From: Saprospiraceae bacterium
GTDB taxonomy: Bacteria > Bacteroidota > Bacteroidia > Chitinophagales > Saprospiraceae
Assembly: GCA_020630525.1 (NCBI GenBank)
Contig: JAHDBF010000015.1
Location: forward strand, 1-35,981
DNA length: 35,981 bases
Direction of reading: 5' to 3'
Shown: one piece after another, positions 16,561-25,725 of the stretch
Layout of the letters: every line of letters begins with the position of its first letter
Position numbering within the stretch: the stretch's first letter is position 1
Notes under the pieces: model-generated
Seen by the model: the letters and a program-made list of their open reading frames with translations, nothing else
Told to the model about the DNA's origin: nothing
Database searches by the model: none
Program-made: the position numbers and the translations under genes

Positions 16561-18414
16561 ATGGAAGAATTACACATTATAAAAAGTCTGCAAGCCAAGA
16601 CTGTCGAGGCATTGAGAAATTGTTACGAGCTAGAAGAATCTCCAGATTCTATATTGATTAATTTTACAAAAAAGGAATTTGATGGTGAGTACACAATAGT
16701 ACTTTTCCCTTATGTAAAAAGATTAAAACAAAGTCCACAAGAAATTGGAACCAAGATCGGAGACTATTTACAAGAAAATCATGATTTTGTAAAGAGCTAT
16801 GGGATTGTTAGTGGATTTCTGAATTTGAGCTTATCCAACAGCTATTGGCATAATATACTTTTAGGAATAAATGATGCAGATAGTTTTGGACACAAACCTA
16901 AGAATGGTGAAAAAATCCTGATAGAATATTCTTCTCCCAATACAAACAAACCGCTCCACTTAGGGCACATAAGAAATATTTTACTGGGACATAGTTGCGC
17001 TGAAATTTATGAAGCAGAAGGATATGATGTTATCAGAACCCAAATCGTAAACGATAGAGGAATTGCAGTATGTAAATCTATGTATGCTTGGCAAGAATAT
17101 GGAAATGGAGAAACTCCCGAATCAAGTAATACAAAAGGTGATCATTTTGTAGGTAAATACTACGTACTTTTTGACAAGAAATTTCGCGAAGAATATCAAA
17201 GTTGGCAATCTTCTGATGAAGCAAAAGAAGTATTAATCAATAACATCAAGGACGGCCAAAGTGATGAAGCATTTTTTAACAATTATAAAAATCAATATTT
17301 TAATTCCTTTAGTAAAATTGGCAAAGCTACGAGTAGCTTGTTGAAAAAATGGGAAGCAGATGATGCCGAAACAGTCGCACTTTGGAAGAAACTTAATGGA
17401 TGGGTATATGATGGATTTAACGTAACTTATGACGCATTAGGTGTAGCTTTTACAAAACTGTATTACGAATCTGACACTTACAAATTAGGAAGAGATGTTG
17501 TAAACCAAGGACTAGAAAAGTCGCTATACTATAAATTAGAAGATGGTAGTATATGGGTGGATTTGGAAGATGCGGGCTTGGATAAAAAAATACTTTTACG
17601 TAGCGATGGAACGGCTGTTTACATGACTCAAGATATTGGCACTGCTATGCAACGATATCAAGATTTTAATGTTAATAAAATGGTCTATGTCGTAGGTGAT
17701 GAACAGAATTATCATTTTAAAGTATTGTTTGAAATTTTAAAAAGATTAGGAGAACCGTATGCAGATGGATTGCATCACTTGTCTTATGGAATGGTAGATT
17801 TACCTGAAGGGAAAATGAAATCTCGAGAAGGTACGGTAGTAGATGCAGATGACTTAATAAAAGAAGTGATAACGGAAGCTGCATATGCTGCAAAAGACAG
17901 CGCTGTTTTGAATGAATTAAATGATGAAAGTAAAAGCGAAATTTATAGAAAAATTGGATTGGCAGCATTGAAATTTCAGATTCTAAAAGTCGGTGCGACG
18001 CGTCGAATGACTTTTGATCCTAAAGAGTCTGTCGACATGCAAGGTACAACAGGACCATATATTCAAAATGCATTTGTTAGAATCCAATCTATACTGAGAA
18101 AGATAGATGAGAATGAAGGAGCATCGGATTATGGCGATTATATTTTGAATACAGACGAAATCCATTTGTTAAGAACAATGGCTAATTATCCTGACGTGAT
18201 TAGCAACGCCGCAAGCGAATATGATCCATCCATCGTAGCACAATATGTTTATGGATTGGCAAAACAATATCATAAATTTCATCATGACTTTAGAATAATT
18301 GGTGCAGAATCTGAATCCGCAAAATGGTTTAGAATTTCATTAATAAAGGAGATAGCAAAAATATTAGAATCATCAATAAATCTTTTAGGTATTGAAATGC
18401 CCGAAAGAATGTAA
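16561..18414 (+). CDS. argS: arginyl-tRNA synthetase
   Basis: Charges tRNA-Arg with arginine in the cytoplasm. The 617-residue class I synthetase has an N-terminal tRNA D-loop recognition domain (about 1-100), the HIGH-type HLGH at 133-136 preceded by EYSSPNTNKPL, a KMSKS-type loop GKMKSREGTV, and an all-alpha anticodon-binding domain at the C-terminus ending in LGIEMPERM, as in most ArgRS. Length is slightly above the usual 550-590 because of an insertion around residues 200-260, which is common in Bacteroidota ArgRS. It probably heads its own transcript from the box at 16546-16553, with glnS 15 bp downstream. Confidence 0.96.
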   Translation: MEELHIIKSLQAKTVEALRNCYELEESPDSILINFTKKEFDGEYTIVLFPYVKRLKQSPQEIGTKIGDYLQENHDFVKSYGIVSGFLNLSLSNSYWHNILLGINDADSFGHKPKNGEKILIEYSSPNTNKPLHLGHIRNILLGHSCAEIYEAEGYDVIRTQIVNDRGIAVCKSMYAWQEYGNGETPESSNTKGDHFVGKYYVLFDKKFREEYQSWQSSDEAKEVLINNIKDGQSDEAFFNNYKNQYFNSFSKIGKATSSLLKKWEADDAETVALWKKLNGWVYDGFNVTYDALGVAFTKLYYESDTYKLGRDVVNQGLEKSLYYKLEDGSIWVDLEDAGLDKKILLRSDGTAVYMTQDIGTAMQRYQDFNVNKMVYVVGDEQNYHFKVLFEILKRLGEPYADGLHHLSYGMVDLPEGKMKSREGTVVDADDLIKEVITEAAYAAKDSAVLNELNDESKSEIYRKIGLAALKFQILKVGATRRMTFDPKESVDMQGTTGPYIQNAFVRIQSILRKIDENEGASDYGDYILNTDEIHLLRTMANYPDVISNAASEYDPSIVAQYVYGLAKQYHKFHHDFRIIGAESESAKWFRISLIKEIAKILESSINLLGIEMPERM

Positions 18415-18429
18415 TTTAATCTTAGAAGA

Positions 18430-20103
18430 ATGTCTGAAGAACAGAATAAATCGTTAAATTTCGTAGAGCAAGAGATTGAGACAGATATTGCTAACGATAG
18501 ATATCCCAAACACATACACACTAGGTTTCCGCCAGAACCAAATGGGTTTTTACACATTGGTCATGCTACCGCTATTTGCTTAAATTTTGCAATTGCTAAA
18601 AAATATAATGGGAAAACCAACTTAAGATTTGATGATACAAACCCAACAACAGAAAAAACAGATTATGTAGACGCTATAAAAAGAGACATCGCATGGTTGG
18701 GTTTTAAATGGGACAATGAGCTGTACGCTTCTGATTATTTTGACACCTTATATGAATATGCTGTTGACTTAATAAAAAAGGGATTGGCGTATGTAGATGA
18801 TTCTACTTCAGAAGAAATCGCTGAGATGAAAGGTACACCTACCGTTCCTGGAAAGGATAGTCCATATAGAGAAAGAAGTATCGAAGAAAATCTTGATTTA
18901 TTTTCTAGGATGAAAGCTGGAGAATTTCCTGACGGTAGTAGAACACTTAGGGCAAAAATAGATATGCAATCTGATAATATGTTGATGCGAGATCCATTAA
19001 TCTACAGGATAAAGCATGAGCATCATCATAGAACAGGCGATAAATGGTGTCTATACCCGATGTATGATTTTGCACATGGACAGTCGGATTCGTTAGAGAA
19101 AATAACCCATAGTCTTTGTTCATTAGAATTTATCCATCATAGACCAGTATATGAATGGTTTATTGAGAAATTAGAAATTTTCCCTTCACGACAGATTGAG
19201 TTTGCAAGGAGAAATGTCGCGTACATGATTACCTCAAAAAGAAAATTATTAAAACTGGTAGAAGATGGGGTAGTTACGGGATGGGATGACCCAAGAATGA
19301 GCACAATATCCGGATTGCGACGTAAAGGGTATCCGCCAGCTGCAATTGTAAAATTCTGCGATTCTATTGGTGTAGCCAAAAGAGAAAATGTTGTCGAATT
19401 GGAAATGTTAGAATCTTTTGTAAGAGCAGAGTTAAATAAAATTGCCAATAGGATAATGATTGTCTCTGATCCCATTAAAGTAACCATTACAAATTATCCA
19501 GAAGGAGAATCTGAAATGCTGCCAGCAATCAATAATCCAGAAGAAGAAAACAGCGGTTCGCATGAAATTCCTTTTTCTAAAGAAATATTTATTGAGCGAA
19601 GTGATTTCATGTTAGATCCGCCTAAAAAATATTTTCGTCTGGCACCTAACAAAACCGTAAGATTAAAGTATGCTTACATTATAGAGGCTGAGTCTTATGA
19701 ACAAGATGAAAATGGAAATATTATAGAAGTAAAATGTAAATATTATCCATCTAGTAAAAGTGGTAGCGACAATAGCGGAATAAAAGTAAAAGGAGTAATC
19801 CATTGGGTAGATGCAAAAGCTGGAGTACCAGTAAGATTAAATGAATATGATAAATTGTTTACTGATCCAACACCGACTTCTCATGAAGGCAAAGACTATT
19901 TGGAATTTGTAAATCCAGATTCGTTGATAATAAACAATAAGGCATTGGCAGAACCATATATAAAAGAAGCAAAACCATTAGATTATTTTCAATCTATGAG
20001 AAAAGCATATTATACAGTAGATCAAGAATCTACTGATGATTTAATCATATTGAATAAAACCGTAGGGTTAAAAGATTCGTTTAAAAAGAAACAACAAAAA
20101 TAA
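18430..20103 (+). CDS. glnS: glutaminyl-tRNA synthetase
   Basis: Directly charges tRNA-Gln with glutamine. The 557-residue class I enzyme shows PPEPNGFLHIGH (34-45, HIGH motif), the FDDTNPTTE segment binding substrate, MITSKRKL as the KMSKS equivalent, and a C-terminal two-barrel anticodon-binding domain. GlnRS rather than GluRS is supported by the PPEPNG wording and by the barrel-type C-terminus. The gene ends in TAA at 20101-20103, and the next codon is the TTG that opens pyrR in the same frame, an unusual arrangement. The presence of GlnRS means the organism need not rely on the Gat transamidation route for Gln-tRNA. Confidence 0.96.
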   Translation: MSEEQNKSLNFVEQEIETDIANDRYPKHIHTRFPPEPNGFLHIGHATAICLNFAIAKKYNGKTNLRFDDTNPTTEKTDYVDAIKRDIAWLGFKWDNELYASDYFDTLYEYAVDLIKKGLAYVDDSTSEEIAEMKGTPTVPGKDSPYRERSIEENLDLFSRMKAGEFPDGSRTLRAKIDMQSDNMLMRDPLIYRIKHEHHHRTGDKWCLYPMYDFAHGQSDSLEKITHSLCSLEFIHHRPVYEWFIEKLEIFPSRQIEFARRNVAYMITSKRKLLKLVEDGVVTGWDDPRMSTISGLRRKGYPPAAIVKFCDSIGVAKRENVVELEMLESFVRAELNKIANRIMIVSDPIKVTITNYPEGESEMLPAINNPEEENSGSHEIPFSKEIFIERSDFMLDPPKKYFRLAPNKTVRLKYAYIIEAESYEQDENGNIIEVKCKYYPSSKSGSDNSGIKVKGVIHWVDAKAGVPVRLNEYDKLFTDPTPTSHEGKDYLEFVNPDSLIINNKALAEPYIKEAKPLDYFQSMRKAYYTVDQESTDDLIILNKTVGLKDSFKKKQQK

Positions 20104-20661
20104 TTGGCAGCGGGAAGAGTCATATTATCTCCAGACAGATTTAAACTTACCATGCATCGCTTGGCACATCAGTTGATAGAGCGATACGAATATTTTGAAG
20201 ATGCATGTATTATTGGTATTCAAGAAAAGGGGGTTACTTTAAGTCAAAAATTGATCGAAATTATCGAACCTGAAATCGAAAACAAAAAAGTCACTTTCGG
20301 TAAATTGGATATAAGTTTTTATCGAGACGATTATAGACTTAGAGAAAAGCCGATAAAGGTTTCTCCAACAGAAATCGATTTTTCTTTAGAAGGTAAAAAA
20401 GTTATACTAATAGACGATGTACTATATTCAGGTCGTACTATTCAGGCAGCATTATCTGCATTACAAGATTTTGGGAGACCTACGTGGGTTGATTTATTGG
20501 TAATGGTAGACAGAAGATTTAATAGGCATTTACCTATTCAAGCAAATTTTACAGGTATTACAGTAGACTCTTTAGATGCAGCGTATGTAAAAGTCCGTTG
20601 GTCAGAAAAAGAAAATGACGATAAAGTTTTTATTTACTCAGCAGAAAATTATAATCCATGA
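20104..20661 (+). CDS. pyrR: PyrR: pyrimidine regulator / uracil phosphoribosyltransferase
   Basis: Type I phosphoribosyltransferase fold of 185 residues. The PRPP loop VILIDDVLYSGRT (100-112) is the PyrR signature, and GIQEKGVTLSQKL with the DISFYRDDYR hood region fits the same family. PyrR either attenuates pyr mRNA (as in Bacillus) or only converts uracil and PRPP to UMP. The start is TTG directly after the glnS stop and in the glnS frame; the N-terminal RVILSPDRFKLTMHRLAHQL aligns with the family N-terminus, so the internal ATG at residue 17 would cut a conserved region. It overlaps pyrB by 4 bp (ATGA). No PyrR-binding RNA stem-loop was recognised upstream. Confidence 0.92.
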   Translation: MAAGRVILSPDRFKLTMHRLAHQLIERYEYFEDACIIGIQEKGVTLSQKLIEIIEPEIENKKVTFGKLDISFYRDDYRLREKPIKVSPTEIDFSLEGKKVILIDDVLYSGRTIQAALSALQDFGRPTWVDLLVMVDRRFNRHLPIQANFTGITVDSLDAAYVKVRWSEKENDDKVFIYSAENYNP

Positions 20662-21602
20662 GTAATCTAGAAATGAGTACTAAACATTTATTGGGAATAA
20701 AATATATTACCCAAAACGACATTAATCTCATTTTTAATACCGCAGAAAATTTTAAAGAAATTATCAATCGGCCTATCAAAAAGGTTCCTTCTTTAAGAGA
20801 TATTACTATAGCAAATTTATTTTTTGAAAACTCTACAAGGACTAAAATATCTTTTGAATTAGCAGAGAAAAGATTATCGGCAGATGTGGTGAATTTTTCA
20901 GCCTCCGGAAGTTCAGTAAAGAAAGGGGAAACTTTATTAGATACCGTTAACAATATTTTGTCAATGAAGGTTGACATGGTGGTGATGAGGCATCCTGCTC
21001 CTGGCGCTCATTTTTTTCTTTCCAATCACGTAGATGTCAATATCATAAATGCTGGTGATGGAACGCACGAACATCCAACACAAGCATTGCTTGATGCGTT
21101 CTCTATGAGAGAAAAAATTGGGGATTTGAAAGGTAAAAAAATTGTAATCGTTGGAGATATTTTACACTCAAGAGTTGCATTGAGCAATATTTTTTGCTTA
21201 AAGAAATTAGGTGCACATGTCAAAGTTTGTGGTCCGCCTACACTAATTCCCAAACACATTTCTGCACTTGGAGTAGAGATTGAGTATGACATAGAGAAAG
21301 CTTTGGCTTGGTGCGATGTGGCTAATGTATTACGCATACAGTTAGAAAGGCAGAACACAAAATATATTCCATCATTGAGAGAATATTCTTTACACTATGG
21401 TGTGAAGAAAAAAATGCTAGATCGTTTGGATCATGAAATAGTCATCATGCATCCAGGGCCAATAAATCGCGGGATCGAATTAGATAGTGATGTTGCGGAT
21501 TCCGAGCATTCTATAATATTAGATCAAGTAGAAAATGGAGTTGCTGTTAGAATGGCAGTCCTTTATCTACTAGCAGGAAAAAGAAATTTGGCTAAATCTT
21601 AA
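20658..21602 (+). CDS. pyrB: aspartate carbamoyltransferase catalytic subunit
   Basis: Second step of de novo pyrimidine synthesis: carbamoyl phosphate plus aspartate to carbamoyl-aspartate. The 314-residue length fits a stand-alone catalytic chain. FFENSTRTKISFELAEKRL contains the carbamoyl-phosphate motif STRT (59-62), HPTQALLDAFSM is the second conserved block, and MHPGPINRGIE near the C-terminus is the pyrB-specific hallmark separating it from ornithine carbamoyltransferase. The ATG overlaps the pyrR stop; another in-frame ATG five codons in (MSTKHLLG) is an equally plausible start. No pyrI follows. The link with pyrR supports a pyrimidine-regulated pair. Confidence 0.96.
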   Translation: MSNLEMSTKHLLGIKYITQNDINLIFNTAENFKEIINRPIKKVPSLRDITIANLFFENSTRTKISFELAEKRLSADVVNFSASGSSVKKGETLLDTVNNILSMKVDMVVMRHPAPGAHFFLSNHVDVNIINAGDGTHEHPTQALLDAFSMREKIGDLKGKKIVIVGDILHSRVALSNIFCLKKLGAHVKVCGPPTLIPKHISALGVEIEYDIEKALAWCDVANVLRIQLERQNTKYIPSLREYSLHYGVKKKMLDRLDHEIVIMHPGPINRGIELDSDVADSEHSIILDQVENGVAVRMAVLYLLAGKRNLAKS

Positions 21603-21689
21603 TCTTTTTATAAAGTATGGCGTTTTAGCAATTATTATTAGAAATTTCCTTTAATTTAAAAACAATAAATTCAAAATATAAAACATTTT

Positions 21690-23099
21690 ATGAAGGCATT
21701 ATTTACTGTAATACTTTTTGCTTTTTCTGTTTCGATATTTGCACAACATAAAATTGATATTGAAATAGAAGATTATCAAAATGACACACTGATTGCAGGT
21801 TATTATATTGGTGCAAGCCAGCTTGTACATGATACGTTATTCGCCGAGAAACCTGGTAAATTTAAAATGCATGGTGATTCAACATTGGATCATGGATTTT
21901 ACTTATTATTAACCTTACCAGAAAATAATTTGATCCAATTTATCATTGATGAAGATCAAGAATTTGAATTGTCAACAAAAATGTCGGACTTAGGAAATAT
22001 CAATTTTAATGGATCTGATGACAATGAGCAATTTGCAGAATATATCTCATTTCTTGGTAAAATTAGACCTGATGCAGAAGCAATAAATAAAGAAATAGAT
22101 GCACTAGAAGAAAATGATCCTAAGATTGAAAACTTAAAGAAGAAATTAGATAAACTAGATGCTAGTGTCGAATCTAAACAACAAAAAATAATTAGCGATT
22201 ATCCATCTAGTTATACTGCCAAATTATTGAAATCAAATATTAGTGTAGAAATTCCAGAATTCACTGGAACAGAAGATGAAATAAAAACGCAAAAATATAG
22301 ATTTTATAAAGCGCACTATTTTGACAATATTGATTTATCAGATTCTACGATTCTACGGACACCATTTCTAAATCAAAGAATTGATTATTACATATCAAAA
22401 CTTACCCCAAATCATCCAGACTCCATAAGTCAATCAATTGATTACTTACTTTCAGAAATGGAACCTGCAAAACCAATTTACCAATACTATTTAAGTAACT
22501 TTCTGAACAAATACGCTAAATCAAAAATTGTTGGAATGGATGCAATTTATGTCCATCTGGTTGATAAATACTATAGTCAGGGTAAAGCAGATTGGGTTGC
22601 AGAAGAAACTTTAGAAAAGTTAATTGGAAATGCCAATGACCTCAGACCAGTATTGGTCGGAAAAACTGGAGCTGATATAACGGTGTATGCAGAAGATGGT
22701 TCTGAAATCACATTATCAGAATTAGAATACGAATATTTAGTCTTACTTTTCTGGGCACCAGATTGCGGTCATTGTAAAAAGTCAATGCCATATGTTGTAG
22801 AATTTTATGAGGAGTATAAAGACAAAGGAGTTAAGTTGTTGGCCATATGTACAAAGCATACTGACAAGACTGAAAGCTGCTGGAAGTATGTCAAAGAAAA
22901 GGAAATGGATGGATTTATCAATGCAGCTGATAAATTTCACAAGTCAAGATTCAAAACAAAATATAATGTAAAGTCTACTCCTAAAATCTATATTCTAGAT
23001 CAAGACAGAAAAATTATCCTTAAGGATATTGGTGGCAAACAATTGCCAGAAGTAATGGAGGAAATATTTAAACGAGCAGAACAAAAGAAGGATAAATAA
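21690..23099 (+). CDS. exported thioredoxin-domain protein (DUF5106-like/TlpA type)
   Basis: A 469-residue protein with a signal peptide (residues 1-19, ending IFAQ), so probably periplasmic. An N-terminal DUF4369-like beta domain spans about residues 20-115, a long helical DUF5106-like segment about 115-310, and a TlpA/thioredoxin domain from about 320 to the end with the redox motif [10 protein letters not shown] (Cys359 and Cys362) and a cis-Pro in VKSTPKIYI. This architecture is abundant in Bacteroidota and is thought to serve disulfide reduction or isomerisation in the periplasm; the exact client is unknown. Its stop overlaps the glpK start by one base (TAATG), so the two are co-translated, though no functional link is known. 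Confidence 0.88.
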   Translation: MKALFTVILFAFSVSIFAQHKIDIEIEDYQNDTLIAGYYIGASQLVHDTLFAEKPGKFKMHGDSTLDHGFYLLLTLPENNLIQFIIDEDQEFELSTKMSDLGNINFNGSDDNEQFAEYISFLGKIRPDAEAINKEIDALEENDPKIENLKKKLDKLDASVESKQQKIISDYPSSYTAKLLKSNISVEIPEFTGTEDEIKTQKYRFYKAHYFDNIDLSDSTILRTPFLNQRIDYYISKLTPNHPDSISQSIDYLLSEMEPAKPIYQYYLSNFLNKYAKSKIVGMDAIYVHLVDKYYSQGKADWVAEETLEKLIGNANDLRPVLVGKTGADITVYAEDGSEITLSELEYEYLVLLFWAPDCGHCKKSMPYVVEFYEEYKDKGVKLLAICTKHTDKTESCWKYVKEKEMDGFINAADKFHKSRFKTKYNVKSTPKIYILDQDRKIILKDIGGKQLPEVMEEIFKRAEQKKDK

Positions 23100-24574
23100 T
23101 GAGCAAATACATTCTTTCTATCGATCAAGGTACTACGAGTTCGAGATCATTGCTCGTTGATAAAAATGGTAATGTAGTAAAAGTTGCTCAAAAAGAATTT
23201 GAACAGATTTTTCCGCAGTCGGGTTGGGTAGAGCATGACCCTAATGAAATATTGTCTTCACAATTGGATACCATTAGTGAAGTTTTGGACGAGGTTTCTG
23301 CAGAAGATATTATTGCCATTGGTATAACAAACCAAAGAGAAACAACTGTTGTATGGGATAAGAATAACGGTAAGCCTGTATATAATGCTATTGTTTGGCA
23401 AGATCGAAGGACTGCTCAAATTTGTGAGCAAATGAAAAATGATGGATTAGCTTCTTATATAAAAGAAAATACTGGTCTTGTAATCGATGCATATTTTTCT
23501 GGAACAAAGCTAAAGTGGATACTCGATAATGTAGATGGGGCAAGAGATAAAGCTGCGAATGGTGATTTACTTTTTGGTACTGTTGATAGTTGGCTCATTT
23601 GGAATCTGACAAAAGGAAAATCACATAAAACAGATCACACCAACGCATCAAGAACACTGTTGTATAATATCAAGGATCTTGTATGGGATAATAAGATGTG
23701 CTCATATTTTGATATTCCACTATCAATGCTACCTCAAGTTCAAGATTCTAGTTCTGATTTTGGAACGGCAATAATTAACGATGTGAAAATTCCAATATTT
23801 GGAGTTGCTGGTGATCAACAGTCAGCATTGTTTGGTCAAGCATGTTTTTCTGTCGGAGAGGCAAAAAACACATACGGTACAGGTTGTTTTATGCTTATGA
23901 ATACAGGCGATAAAATGTATGTATCAAATAACGGTCTGCTTACTACTATAGCTATAGGTAGTAACGGTAAGCCAGTATATGCGCTGGAAGGAAGTGTTTT
24001 TATCGCAGGTGCTGCAGTGCAATGGCTAAGAGATGGAATAAAGATTATTGCTGATTCTGCTGAGACTGAGCAGATGGCATTTAGTGTAGAAGACAATGAT
24101 GTTGTGGTCGTTCCTGCATTTGCAGGATTAGGCGCGCCATATTGGGATATGTATGCGCGTGGTGCAATCTTTGGATTAACAAGAGATACCAGTCAAAATC
24201 AAATCGCAAAAGCTACCTTACAATCGTTGGCATTTCAGACTAAAGATGTACTGGATGCAATGGTAAAAGATGCAAACATCACGTTAAAAACACTCAAGGT
24301 AGATGGTGGTGCGTCAAAGAATAATTTCTTAATGCAGTTTCAATCTGATATTTTAGATACAACAGTTGAAAGACCGACAAATGTGGAAACAACAGCAATG
24401 GGCGCTGCTTATCTTGCAGGAATGATGGCTGGAATTTGGACCAGTGAAACAATTGAAAACAACCGAAAGGTGGATAGGTTATTTACTTCTAAATTTGAAG
24501 AACCAAAAAGAACATCATTATATGCCAACTGGCAAAAAGCAGTTAAACGATCAATGGGTTGGCTAAAAGAGTAA
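23099..24574 (+). CDS. glpK: glycerol kinase
   Basis: Phosphorylates glycerol to sn-glycerol 3-phosphate with ATP. The 491-residue FGGY-family protein has DQGTTSSRS (9-17) at the phosphate loop, [11 protein letters not shown] and WQDRRTA for glycerol binding, [12 protein letters not shown] and [19 protein letters not shown] near the adenosine pocket, which together distinguish GlpK from xylulokinase or gluconokinase. It is one base-pair coupled to the preceding thioredoxin-domain gene. No glpF or glpD lies nearby. It converges tail to tail with the CHAT-like gene, with a single base between stop codons and no hairpin terminator. Confidence 0.97.
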   Translation: MSKYILSIDQGTTSSRSLLVDKNGNVVKVAQKEFEQIFPQSGWVEHDPNEILSSQLDTISEVLDEVSAEDIIAIGITNQRETTVVWDKNNGKPVYNAIVWQDRRTAQICEQMKNDGLASYIKENTGLVIDAYFSGTKLKWILDNVDGARDKAANGDLLFGTVDSWLIWNLTKGKSHKTDHTNASRTLLYNIKDLVWDNKMCSYFDIPLSMLPQVQDSSSDFGTAIINDVKIPIFGVAGDQQSALFGQACFSVGEAKNTYGTGCFMLMNTGDKMYVSNNGLLTTIAIGSNGKPVYALEGSVFIAGAAVQWLRDGIKIIADSAETEQMAFSVEDNDVVVVPAFAGLGAPYWDMYARGAIFGLTRDTSQNQIAKATLQSLAFQTKDVLDAMVKDANITLKTLKVDGGASKNNFLMQFQSDILDTTVERPTNVETTAMGAAYLAGMMAGIWTSETIENNRKVDRLFTSKFEEPKRTSLYANWQKAVKRSMGWLKE

Positions 24575-24575
24575 T

Positions 24576-25106
24576 CTATTTTCTTAATTTGAATTTGTTT
24601 GTTTCCTCATCAGCCAACTTTGCTATTTTGTAGGCAGTTTTTACGCTAACACCATGTTGCGTTATTTCGTAGAAAAAAGTCTGGACAAAATAAAGTGCAG
24701 CATTAGAATTAATGATGTCTTTAGGTCCAATGTAGTTTTTTGCTCCTGCACTGATAAATGATTTTGATAGCTTATTGCAAAAGGTATTGCAAGCAGTAGA
24801 GATAACTGTTTGACCAGAAAGTTTGGCAAGTTTTTTTATGGTTTTTGCTTCTAACCTAGATTGTGGCTCGCCATCTTCATAAACAGAATCTACCAAATCA
24901 GGCATAATAAAAGCATCTTTTAAACCATCACCACAAATGATGATATACTCTACTATCGAGCGCATTTTCCATGTTGATAATGTATCAATTAATTCTTTAG
25001 GTCTGTGAATATTTTTTAATACCAAATCATATCCAAAAAATTCTAAGCTCTGTCTGATTGCTTCAGCTTGATTTCTTTTGTTGGCAATATTTAGTATTAG
25101 GATCAT
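24576..25106 (-). CDS. orphan CHAT/caspase-like single-domain protein
   Basis: A 176-residue protein with no signal peptide and no other domain. Its layout follows a CHAT/caspase-type fold: an N-terminal alpha/beta unit (MILILNIANKR to about residue 45), a strand ending IIICGDGLKD where CHAT proteases have a GHG or CHG, a segment FIMPDLVDSV, then VISTACNTF, which matches the nucleophile SACxT pattern, followed by AGAKNYIGPKDIINSNAALYFVQTFFYE and a late VKTAYKIAK helix, both very like CHAT C-termini. The apparent catalytic His is Asp here while the Cys is kept, so activity is doubtful. Assignment is by pattern and is moderate; a non-proteolytic relative is equally possible. Confidence 0.6.
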   Translation of the reverse strand: MILILNIANKRNQAEAIRQSLEFFGYDLVLKNIHRPKELIDTLSTWKMRSIVEYIIICGDGLKDAFIMPDLVDSVYEDGEPQSRLEAKTIKKLAKLSGQTVISTACNTFCNKLSKSFISAGAKNYIGPKDIINSNAALYFVQTFFYEITQHGVSVKTAYKIAKLADEETNKFKLRK

Positions 25107-25220
25107 AATTATGGCTTATACTGGTTATCAAGCGATAATAATACCACATTATTGAATATCTATTTTGGATGAGTAATTTGTCGTGACATTTACATTTTAT
25201 CTTGAGTTATATTATAGAAG

Positions 25221-25694
25221 TTAGCGATACAAGTCTAGTTCCATACTAATGTTAGATCTTTTGTAAGGAGAGGAGTGGTTTTCAATTTCAATGAATCCCA
25301 TTCTTTTGTATAAATTTATTGCAGGAGTTAATATTGTATTGCTTTCTAGATATAGATATTTCGCCTTTTTTATTTTTGCTAAATCAATGATGCTTTGTGC
25401 CAATAATTTCCCAATTTTCTTACCTTGATGATTTGGGGAAACCGCCATCTTTGCTAATTCAAAGTCATATTTTGGATGTGCTAATTTCATCAATGCGCAA
25501 ACGCCTACTGGTATGTTATCAATCAATGCGACTTTAATATAACCTCCATTATCAATGATGTTTTTTTCTGGATAATCCAAGGCTTTATAGTCAGCCTCTT
25601 CCATTTGAAAATATTTTTCAATCCATTCCTTGTTTAAAGATTTGAATGCTGACCGATATTGTGCGTTGTAGTCTACAATCTTAACTTCTTGCAT
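25221..25694 (-). CDS. GNAT-family N-acetyltransferase
   Basis: A 157-residue acetyl-CoA-dependent acetyltransferase of the GNAT fold. The acetyl-CoA pyrophosphate loop is seen in KMAVSPNHQGKKIGKLLAQ (QGKKIG matching Q/R-x-x-G-x-G/A) around residues 91-109, with the following AKYLYLESN strand and NLYKRMGFIEIE, which is the conserved C-terminal turn. The substrate cannot be told from sequence. It sits 31 bp downstream of the DUF389 gene on the same strand, so it may share that transcript. Confidence 0.9.
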   Translation of the reverse strand: MQEVKIVDYNAQYRSAFKSLNKEWIEKYFQMEEADYKALDYPEKNIIDNGGYIKVALIDNIPVGVCALMKLAHPKYDFELAKMAVSPNHQGKKIGKLLAQSIIDLAKIKKAKYLYLESNTILTPAINLYKRMGFIEIENHSSPYKRSNISMELDLYR

Positions 25695-25725
25695 TGAATT
25701 GAAAATTTAAAACTGTCACAAATTT

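Noticed and set aside
20658-20672. A PyrR-binding attenuator upstream of pyrB
   Set aside because: pyrB overlaps pyrR and there is no leader; no PyrR anti-antiterminator stem was recognised.
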